Source: Gp6-AA40 sp046732795 (GTDB lineage: Bacteria > Acidobacteriota > Vicinamibacteria > Vicinamibacterales > UBA2999). Taken from it: 14,973 nt of DNA. The notes beneath the pieces were generated by a model. It was not told the origin of the DNA. It was given only the letters and a program-made list of their open reading frames with translations, and made no database searches. The position numbers and the translations under genes were made by a program. The stretch's first letter is position 1. The number at the start of each line of letters is the position of its first letter. Positions 7,041 through 12,187 of the stretch are shown one piece after another. The stretch covers positions 1 to 14,973 of the forward strand of contig JBKPNV010000191.1 of NCBI GenBank assembly GCA_046732795.1. Reading direction: 5' to 3'.

Positions 7041-8168
7041 ATGTCCGCTCGCCAGCACGAGGACCACGCCACCCGCACGCAGCTGGCCGACTTCAAGCGC
7101 GCCCTCGACCACGCCGCCATCGTGGCGATCACCGACGTCTCCGGGCGCATCAACTACGTCAACGACACGTTCTGCACGATTTCGGGGTATGCACGCGAGG
7201 AACTCCTCGGCCAGGACCACCGCATTGTCAACTCGGGCTACCACGCCAAAGAATTCATTCGCGAACTGTGGCGAACGATCGCCTCGGGCCGCGTGTGGCA
7301 CGGTGAGCTCCGCAATCGGGCCAAGGACGGTCACATCTACTGGGTGGATACGACCATCGTCCCGTTCCTGAACGAACGCGGGAAACCGTACCAATACATT
7401 GCCATTCGCTCTGACATCACCGCTCGGAAAGAAGCCGAGGAGAAGTTGGCGCAACAAGCCGCACTCGCTCGCGTCGGTCAGATGGCTGCCGTCGTTGCAC
7501 ACGAAGTCCGAAACCCGCTGGCAGGGATCAAAGGAGCAGTCCAAGTCCTGATGTCTCGTCGCTCGGCCGGCGACTCCGAGCTGCCGGTCATGAGAGATAT
7601 CGTCGGGCGTATCGACTCGTTGAGCGACTTGATCAACGACCTGATGCTTTACGCAAGGCCTCGTCCGCCTCGCTTCAGCCACATCGAACTGCGTTCCGTG
7701 ATCAGCGATGCGGTCACCATCGTTCGCCGCGACCCGGCGGCGCAATCGATCGAGATCGTGATCGAAGGCGCCGACGTGTCCGCGGCGGTCGACGACGAAT
7801 TGATCAGGGCGACGCTCCTGAATCTCGTGCTGAATGCCGTCCAGGCCATGGCGGGTCACGGGCGGATCTCGGTGACGCTTGGCAAATTGGGCAACGTTGC
7901 CGTCATCCAGGTGCGCGACAGCGGCCCGGGCATTCCGCCGGATATTCGAAACCAGGTCTTCGAACCGTTCTTCACGACGAAGGCGAGAGGCGGCGGGCTC
8001 GGATTGCCAATCGCGAGACGAACGGCCGAACTGCATGGCGGGTCGCTTACGCTCGAGTGCCCTGAGGGCGGTGGGACGGTTGTGACGATGAAGCTGCCGC
8101 TCCGTCCAGTGGCAAGCGAACGCAACGGCGCGTCCAACGCGCCGTTACGTGTAGAGGCGGGTCTTTAG
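7041..8168 (+). CDS. PAS-domain sensor histidine kinase (NtrB-like)
   Basis: A 375-aa soluble kinase without membrane helices, so it should sense a cytoplasmic cue. A PAS/PAC domain covers about 15-131 (FKRALDHAAIVAITD to YIAIRSDITARKEAEE). HisKA has the phospho-acceptor His154 in VVAHEVRNPLAGIKGA. The HATPase domain has the N-box NLVLNAVQAM (261-270), DSGPGIP (293-299), the F-box EPFFTT and GGGLGLPIA. Residues 69-112 around EFIRELWRTIASGRVWHGELRNRAKDG resemble PAS domains of redox or aerotaxis type, but no cofactor residue can be assigned. The ATG at 7041 is chosen as the first ATG before the PAS domain; GTG 6990 and TTG 7032 are alternatives and none has a good ribosome-binding site. The last ~15 codons and the TAG stop lie in a palindromic repeat. 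It is flanked by two NtrC-type regulators and is the only kinase in the window. Confidence 0.92.
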   Translation: MSARQHEDHATRTQLADFKRALDHAAIVAITDVSGRINYVNDTFCTISGYAREELLGQDHRIVNSGYHAKEFIRELWRTIASGRVWHGELRNRAKDGHIYWVDTTIVPFLNERGKPYQYIAIRSDITARKEAEEKLAQQAALARVGQMAAVVAHEVRNPLAGIKGAVQVLMSRRSAGDSELPVMRDIVGRIDSLSDLINDLMLYARPRPPRFSHIELRSVISDAVTIVRRDPAAQSIEIVIEGADVSAAVDDELIRATLLNLVLNAVQAMAGHGRISVTLGKLGNVAVIQVRDSGPGIPPDIRNQVFEPFFTTKARGGGLGLPIARRTAELHGGSLTLECPEGGGTVVTMKLPLRPVASERNGASNAPLRVEAGL

Positions 8169-8210
8169 ACCCGCCTGGATCGTAGATGGGGCCTTCAGGC
8201 GCCCCTGATC
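8124..8210. repeat. three consecutive palindromic units at the kinase 3' end
   Basis: Hairpin 1 has 10-bp perfect arms AACGGCGCGT (8124-8133) and ACGCGCCGTT (8137-8146). Hairpin 2 has 10-bp perfect arms AGGCGGGTCT (8155-8164) and AGACCCGCCT (8167-8176). Hairpin 3 (8188-8205) is imperfect, with GGGGC and GCCCC ends. Hairpins 2 and 3 are each preceded by GTAGA and followed by TGGATC or TGATC, so they look like two units of one repeat. The TAG stop of the kinase (8166-8168) is at the centre of hairpin 2. The block lies between convergent genes and lacks T-runs. It may act as a bidirectional transcript end or be a REP-like mobile palindrome. Confidence 0.8.
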
Positions 8211-8213
8211 CGC

Positions 8214-8435
8214 CTACGCCGTAAACCGTGCGAAATCGGCGCGCATGTAGTACGGGCCAATCTGGCGCAGAACTGACGCATCGACCAAATCCTGGAGCGC
8301 CGCGGCCACCTCCGACGGCATGGCGCCGAGCAGGCGGCACACCTGGCCAAACGTCAATCGCAGGCCCGGCATCGTGTGGAACTCCGACCAGATCTGAAAG
8401 TGCAGCTCCGAGGCGGTTGTCAAAGTCTCGGTCAT
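8214..8435 (-). CDS. small winged-helix-like protein, unknown function
   Basis: A 73-aa protein starting at the ATG at 8433-8435, with GAGGGA upstream. It begins 8 bp after the stop of the sigma-54 regulator gene in the same direction, so it is probably the last gene of that operon. The segment LRLTFGQVCRLLGAMPSEVAAALQDLVDASVLRQIGPYYMRAD (about residues 25-67) reads as a helix, a turn, a recognition-type helix and a beta-wing, as in small winged-helix proteins. No catalytic or metal-binding motif is visible. It might modulate the neighbouring regulator or bind DNA, but this is inferred only from position and predicted fold. Its 3' end runs up to the palindromic block that ends the convergent kinase gene. 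Confidence 0.7.
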   Translation of the reverse strand: MTETLTTASELHFQIWSEFHTMPGLRLTFGQVCRLLGAMPSEVAAALQDLVDASVLRQIGPYYMRADFARFTA

Positions 8436-8443
8436 GGCGTCCC

Positions 8444-9835
8444 TCACACCGCGGCTGTCGCCGGCACTCCGCTTCCCGGCTGTGGTTTCGTGAGACCGAA
8501 CTTCTCGATGCGATAGCGCACCTGGTCACGATTGATGCCGAGCAGATGACCGGCATGCGTCTGATTACCGCCGGCACGCTGGAGCGCTTGCATCACCAGC
8601 TGCCGTTCGACCGTCTCGAGGTCGACGCCCTCGGGCGGCAGTCGAAAGAGCGACGTCGTGGTGGTCCGGGTCAGTGTGACGAAGTCTTCGACTCCGAGCA
8701 GGCCGTTGTCGGCGAGCAGCATCGCGCGCTCGATCGCATTGCGAAGCTCACGCACGTTGCCTGGCCAGCGATACTGATCCAGCAGTGCCTGAGCGGCTGG
8801 TTGCAATCCTCGCACGCGCTTGCGGAATTCGCGGTTGTAGCGATCGACGTAATGCGCAACGAGCAGCCGGATGTCGCCCACACGTTCCCGCAGCGGTGGC
8901 AACCGGACCGGCATCACTTGCAGCCGATAGAACAGGTCCTCGCGGAACTTGCCTGCTGTGACTTCCTCGTCAAGGTCGCGATTGGTCGCCGCGACGACGC
9001 GCACGTCGACGCGGATGTCGTTGAGCCCACCAACCCGCTTGAACGTGCGCTCTTCGAGGAACCGAAGCAGTTTCGCCTGGAGACCCGGTGTCATCTCGCC
9101 AATCTCGTCGAGGAACACCGTGCCGCCGTCGGCGGTCTCGAGCAGTCCGCGCTTCTGCTGCCGCGCGTCGGTGAAGGCGCCACGCTCATGCCCGAAGAGC
9201 TCACTCTCGAGTAGCTGTTCGGGCAGAGCGGAGCACGTGATGTTGACGAACGGTTTCGATGCACGCTCGCTGTTGTAGTGAATCGCCTTGGCGGCGAGAT
9301 CCTTTCCCGTTCCAGTCTCGCCAGTCAGCAGGACGGTGGTGGCGGGGCTGGCCGCGATACGCTCGAGCAACGACTTCGCGGCCACCATCGCCGGCGACGC
9401 CCCAATGATGGCGTCGAAGCCATATTCGCGGCTCTGGCTTCCACGCAGCAGCCGCACCTCACGCCGCAGCCGGCTGGTTTCGAGCGCCTTGTCCACAAAT
9501 GCCGACACGTCATCGAGATTGAACGGCTTGTTCAGGTAGTGATACGCCCCGTGTTTCATCGCGGCGACGGCGTTCTCAACGGTCGAGAAGGCGGTCATCA
9601 GAATGACCAGCGTGTCCGGCGACAGTTCCTTGATCTGGCGGAGCACCGACAAACCATCGCCGTCAGGCAGCCGGTAGTCCAGTAAAACCAGATCGACTGC
9701 GGGCGTCATCTTCTCGATCGCACCGGCCGCGGTGCCCGATTCGAGAACGGTATAGCCATCTCTCACGAACCGTTCCCGCAACGACCAGCGAACGAGGTCT
9801 TCGTCATCGACAATCAGCAAAGTCGCCTGTGCCAT
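8444..9835 (-). CDS. NtrC-type sigma-54 response regulator (copy 2)
   Basis: A 463-aa paralogue of the regulator at 5574-6965 with the same receiver, AAA+ and Fis-type HTH order. Numbered from the ATG at 9833-9835, the receiver carries VDDE and LVLLDYRLPDGDG (phospho-acceptor near residue 53). Walker A is GETGTGKD, the sigma-54 loop again reads GAFTDA, Walker B is GGTVFLDEIGEM, and the HTH contains GGNQTHAGHLLGINRDQVRYRIEKFGL. The C-terminus extends about a dozen residues past that of copy 1. The ATG is chosen because AGGA sits 8 nt upstream; the longer frame begins with a TTG lacking support. It is third in a tight operon: two membrane proteins upstream (10-bp gap) and the small winged-helix-like gene downstream (8-bp gap). 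The near-identical HTH suggests the same or overlapping DNA targets as copy 1. No kinase is encoded in its operon. Confidence 0.95.
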   Translation of the reverse strand: MAQATLLIVDDEDLVRWSLRERFVRDGYTVLESGTAAGAIEKMTPAVDLVLLDYRLPDGDGLSVLRQIKELSPDTLVILMTAFSTVENAVAAMKHGAYHYLNKPFNLDDVSAFVDKALETSRLRREVRLLRGSQSREYGFDAIIGASPAMVAAKSLLERIAASPATTVLLTGETGTGKDLAAKAIHYNSERASKPFVNITCSALPEQLLESELFGHERGAFTDARQQKRGLLETADGGTVFLDEIGEMTPGLQAKLLRFLEERTFKRVGGLNDIRVDVRVVAATNRDLDEEVTAGKFREDLFYRLQVMPVRLPPLRERVGDIRLLVAHYVDRYNREFRKRVRGLQPAAQALLDQYRWPGNVRELRNAIERAMLLADNGLLGVEDFVTLTRTTTTSLFRLPPEGVDLETVERQLVMQALQRAGGNQTHAGHLLGINRDQVRYRIEKFGLTKPQPGSGVPATAAV

Positions 9836-9845
9836 GGTCGGATTC

Positions 9846-10346
9846 CTAGAAAGCGTTTCCAATGAACGGGAGCATGCGCCCCCAATAGATGACGAACAGC
9901 CACGACACGATCGACACGAGCCCGATGACTTTCAGCGCGCTCGGGCCGCTCGCGTCGAGTTCCTTGGCCTCGACCTGCTTGCGATACATCGTTTCGAAGT
10001 ACACCGCGTTCAGGTTGGCCAGGATCAGGAAGAAGATCTTGACGTAGAACGCCGGGTTGTGGACGTACTGCTCGGGCGCACCAATGAAGAAGGTCACCCC
10101 GGTCAGGGCGGCCAACGCAAACCCCGCCTTGGCCCAAGGCATCAGTGTCCACGCGGCGCTGATCGGCACGCGCCTCATGAACCCGAGAAGACGAAGGTCG
10201 AAGAAGCCGGCGATGCCGATGAGCAGTGAGAGGCCAAAGAAGTGCAGGATCTCGCACAACGGCCATAACCAAGTGGTCATCCGAATGGCCTGGGAAATCG
10301 CCGTTCCGTGAAGCCAGACGGTGAAGAGATCGAGCATTCCGTTCAT
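9846..10346 (-). CDS. four-helix membrane protein, DUF6644-like (second of pair)
   Basis: A 166-aa integral membrane protein with four hydrophobic segments at about 25-47, 71-90, 98-118 and 137-158. The first holds the motif WLWPLCEILHFFGLSLLIG with a His (residue 35) inside the membrane, followed by FDLRLLGF. The last contains WLFVIYWGRMLPFIG. The neighbouring protein at 10359-10832 has the same pattern (LHTIGLGVLVGG, LNLRLLG, GRYMAYV), so the two are diverged paralogues that may form a heteromer. A buried His could bind haem or a metal, but this is speculation. I associate this pattern with the DUF6644 family from memory and could not verify it. The ATG at 10346 has GGAG 7 nt upstream. The gap to the upstream gene is 12 bp and to the regulator gene 10 bp. 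Confidence 0.82.
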   Translation of the reverse strand: MNGMLDLFTVWLHGTAISQAIRMTTWLWPLCEILHFFGLSLLIGIAGFFDLRLLGFMRRVPISAAWTLMPWAKAGFALAALTGVTFFIGAPEQYVHNPAFYVKIFFLILANLNAVYFETMYRKQVEAKELDASGPSALKVIGLVSIVSWLFVIYWGRMLPFIGNAF

Positions 10347-10358
10347 GGTTGTCTCCTG

Positions 10359-10832
10359 TCAGACGTAGGCCATGTAGCGGCCGGTCACGATGGCCAGGAA
10401 CCACAACGCCAGCGACGCCGCTGCCAATGCTCGGCTCGTCGGCGTTTCAATCGGCGTCTTCTCTCCCTGTCCATAGACGGTCCGCCGCATGGCCAGCAGG
10501 AGCACGACGCCGACGACGATGATCGCGAGCTTCGTCATGAACACCCAGGTCGTTCCCTTGGTCGTGGCGTCGCCCACGAAAAGCGCCACGCCGGAAATCG
10601 CATTCACCCAGAATCCGATCCACATCAGGGGAAACAACTTTTCGAGCGGCGCAAGTGGAATCGCGCTGCCCCATCCGAGCAGGCGCAGATTTAGCACGGC
10701 GTTGCCGCCTACGAGCACACCGAGACCGATGGTGTGGAGCGTGAGCACCGCGGGGTAGGCCCAGATTGAGGGTGATTCGCGGAGCCAGACACCGAATCCG
10801 CTGTTTTCCAGTGACGCGAGCACTTCCATCAT
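10359..10832 (-). CDS. four-helix membrane protein, DUF6644-like (first of pair)
   Basis: A 157-aa protein with hydrophobic segments at about 25-45, 66-87, 98-115 and 136-155. TM1 includes YPAVLTLHTIGLGVLVGG with His33, followed by LNLRLLG; TM4 ends in GRYMAYV. These match positions in the next gene product, so the pair arose by duplication. No signal peptide, soluble domain or catalytic motif is apparent. It is the first gene of a four-gene minus-strand operon (membrane pair, sigma-54 regulator, small winged-helix-like protein). The first of two adjacent ATGs (10830-10832) is used, with GGAG 8 nt upstream at about 10841-10847. A sigma-54 promoter candidate lies 29-44 bp upstream of the start. 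The function is unknown; a sensor or transport role linked to the regulator is inferred only from context. Confidence 0.82.
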   Translation of the reverse strand: MMEVLASLENSGFGVWLRESPSIWAYPAVLTLHTIGLGVLVGGNAVLNLRLLGWGSAIPLAPLEKLFPLMWIGFWVNAISGVALFVGDATTKGTTWVFMTKLAIIVVGVVLLLAMRRTVYGQGEKTPIETPTSRALAAASLALWFLAIVTGRYMAYV

Positions 10833-10860
10833 CAGCCGATCTCCTCGTCAACACCCTTTG

Positions 10861-10876
10861 TGCAAGTCGCCAGCCA
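10861..10876 (-). promoter_or_regulatory. candidate sigma-54 (-24/-12) promoter of the membrane pair-regulator operon
   Basis: The minus strand reads TGGCTGGCGACTTGCA. It has the invariant GG and GC separated by exactly 10 bases, TGGC at the -24 side and a full TTGCA at the -12 side, against the known consensus TGGCAC-N5-TTGCA. Transcription would begin near 10850, about 18 nt before the ATG. That leaves just enough leader for the GGAG ribosome-binding site at 10841-10847. Confidence 0.6.
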
Positions 10877-10916
10877 CTCGCAAACGTGCCGGACGACGCC
10901 GGTTTTATTAGGAAAA

Positions 10917-10931
10917 TGCGCTGATTGCGCA
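10917..10931. promoter_or_regulatory. dyad TGCGC-N5-GCGCA, possible activator site
   Basis: Perfect 5-bp arms TGCGC and GCGCA flank TGATT. Spacing and symmetry resemble enhancer sites of NtrC-family proteins (TGCACC-N5-GGTGCA), and it lies roughly 60 bp upstream of the predicted sigma-54 start at ~10850. That is closer than the usual 80-150 bp, so the call is tentative. Confidence 0.35.
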
Positions 10932-10951
10932 GGGGCTCGAGAGCGGTACGC

Positions 10952-10981
10952 GGGATTTTCCCCGCCGCCGGGAAATTTCCC
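10952..10981. promoter_or_regulatory. paired AT-centred dyads GGGATTTTCCCC and GGGAAATTTCCC
   Basis: GGGATTTTCCCC (10952-10963) and the perfect 12-bp palindrome GGGAAATTTCCC (10970-10981) are 18 bp apart centre to centre and agree at 9 of 12 positions. A third GAAATTTC core lies at 11054-11061. They lie about 100-130 bp upstream of the predicted sigma-54 start, where enhancers usually sit. They could equally be operators for the TonB gene. Confidence 0.4.
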
Positions 10982-11170
10982 AGTGGTCGCTCGCAGGGCG
11001 ACGCCGAATCACGACGCGGTGAGCGCGTGCGAGCCTTTTCGCGCACATACTGCGAAATTTCTCGAGCAGCATGCACAACTCACACACGCCGATGAGACCG
11101 TGTGGCCGGGGACACGCGCGATCGACGTGGCTGAACCCTTGCACGACGGCTGGTCAACCGGAGTCCAGCC

Positions 11171-11911
11171 ATGTTCGATCTCATTGCAGGACGAGAAAGA
11201 CACCTCCCGAGCCACGCGACCCTTCCGCTTCTGCTCTCGACCGTCGCGCAGGGAACGGTGATCGCAACTGTGGCGTTGCTTCCCCTTCTCTATGTGACAG
11301 ATCGGTTGCCCGAGGTGCCGACGATGATGGCCTTCGTCGCGACGTTGCCGGCGCCACCGCCGCCACCGCCACCGCCTGTCGCCATCAAGGCGAAGTCGGC
11401 ACAGCCGAAGGCTGCTGCCGCAGCAACTGAGAATCAGTTCATCGCTCCACTCGAGGAGCCTGCGCGCATCTCTCAGTTACCCGACGATGAGGGTTCCTGG
11501 GAAGGCTTGCCTGGTGGTATCGAGAGCGGCCTCGCCGAAGGCGTCGTCGGCGGCATCGTTGGCGGATTGCCAGAACCACCGCCGCCACCACCGCCGGCGC
11601 CCGTGCACAAGGCGCCGGTTCGGATCGGTGGACAAATCAGGCCGCCGCAACTGCTCAAACGCCTCGAACCTGAGTACCCGCCGCTGGCAGTGGCCGCACA
11701 GGTCCAGGGTGTCGTGATCCTGGAGGCCACGGTCAACGAAGAAGGCACGGTAACGGATGTCAGGATTCTGCGGTCGGTGCACCCATTGCTCGATCGCGAG
11801 GCCGATCGTGTCGTGCGTCAATGGCGCTATTCACCCGTCGTCCTGAACGACATACCGGTACCGTTCATTCTCACCGTCACGTTGTCGTTCGCGCTCGAAG
11901 CGCCAAGGTAG
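11171..11911 (+). CDS. TonB-family energy transducer
   Basis: A 246-aa inner-membrane-anchored periplasmic protein that should couple proton-motive force from an ExbB/ExbD complex to outer-membrane receptors. A short cytoplasmic N-terminus is followed by one hydrophobic anchor at about 18-42. Two proline runs (61-69 and 135-142) flank a Gly-rich spacer, and the C-terminal TonB domain spans 158-244. The latter includes PPQLLKRLEPEYPPLAVAAQVQGVVILEATVNEEGTVTDVRILRS and the RQWRYSP motif that ends many members. The ATG at 11171 is preceded by GGAG 7 nt upstream. No exbB, exbD or receptor gene is in the window, so the partner system is unknown. The small Cys-containing gene 9 bp downstream is probably co-transcribed. 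The protein could also serve another function of the TonB C-terminal family. Confidence 0.9.
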   Translation: MFDLIAGRERHLPSHATLPLLLSTVAQGTVIATVALLPLLYVTDRLPEVPTMMAFVATLPAPPPPPPPPVAIKAKSAQPKAAAAATENQFIAPLEEPARISQLPDDEGSWEGLPGGIESGLAEGVVGGIVGGLPEPPPPPPPAPVHKAPVRIGGQIRPPQLLKRLEPEYPPLAVAAQVQGVVILEATVNEEGTVTDVRILRSVHPLLDREADRVVRQWRYSPVVLNDIPVPFILTVTLSFALEAPR

Positions 11912-11920
11912 GAGGAAGTC

Positions 11921-12124
11921 ATGGCCAAGATTGCAGTCGCCACGCAGCAGACCGCATGGGAATGCAAATGGAGCCGACCCGGCTTTCGGTTAGCTGGCAT
12001 CCAGGAGCCGCTTCAGCCGGAAAGCGTATGGGTGTGTGTCCGCACCGGACAACGCCGCAAGCTTTCGGAGCACACGTGTGATCATTGTCCTTACTGGGAG
12101 GCGGACGAGTTTCGGAAGAACTAG
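11921..12124 (+). CDS. small cysteine-containing protein, unknown function
   Basis: A 67-aa protein with a strong ribosome-binding site (AGGAGGA, 11911-11917) ahead of the ATG at 11921. It lies 9 bp after the TonB-family gene, whose stop just precedes that site. It contains four Cys residues (15, 39, 53, 56) and His51 and His55, with CDHCPYW (53-59) resembling half of a zinc knuckle. A CxxC plus two distant Cys could bind one metal, or Cys pairs could form disulfides, but there is no signal peptide. I do not recognise a named family. Codon use resembles its neighbours and the start is well supported, so it is probably a real gene. The stop codon overlaps the palindrome that opens the adjacent 7-nt repeat tract. 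Confidence 0.72.
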   Translation: MAKIAVATQQTAWECKWSRPGFRLAGIQEPLQPESVWVCVRTGQRRKLSEHTCDHCPYWEADEFRKN

Positions 12125-12178
12125 TCCCGGGACTCGGGACTCCGGCGACTCGGGACTCTGGACTCTGGACTCTGGATT
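12123..12178 (+). repeat. 7-nt tandem repeat (CGGGACT type) between convergent genes
   Basis: A 12-bp palindrome AGTCCCGGGACT (12123-12134) leads into heptamers CGGGACT (12128, 12135), a 9-nt variant (12142), CGGGACT (12151), CTGGACT (12158, 12165) and CTGGATT (12172). The unit is a rotation of the GGACTCG unit inside uvrC and lies in the same orientation. The tract fills the 63-bp space between the small Cys gene and the uvrC stop. No intrinsic terminator with a T-run is visible. Confidence 0.85.
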
Positions 12179-12187
12179 GGGCGGCAC

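Larger units (their letters stand above)
10833..11170. other. 338-bp non-coding region between divergent operons
   Basis: This separates the minus-strand membrane pair operon from the plus-strand TonB-family gene. I see no credible gene: the open frames crossing it lack ribosome-binding sites and family features. It holds the sigma-54 promoter candidate and several dyads, described separately, within a patchy AT-rich and GC-rich composition. A clear -35/-10 promoter for the TonB gene was not found. Confidence 0.7.

Noticed and set aside
8228..9214. Long plus-strand open frame opposite the second sigma-54 regulator
   Set aside because: Antisense to a well-supported gene. A similar shadow frame (5517-6353) lies opposite the paralogue, as expected when two similar genes share codon bias.
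11100..11117. GG-N10-GC on the plus strand as a sigma-54 promoter for the TonB gene
   Set aside because: Only the GG and GC match; the TTGCA half is absent and such spacing is common by chance in GC-rich DNA.
10860..11261. Plus-strand open frame of 133 codons across the non-coding region
   Set aside because: No ribosome-binding site or family pattern, and it overlaps the start of the TonB-family gene in another frame.
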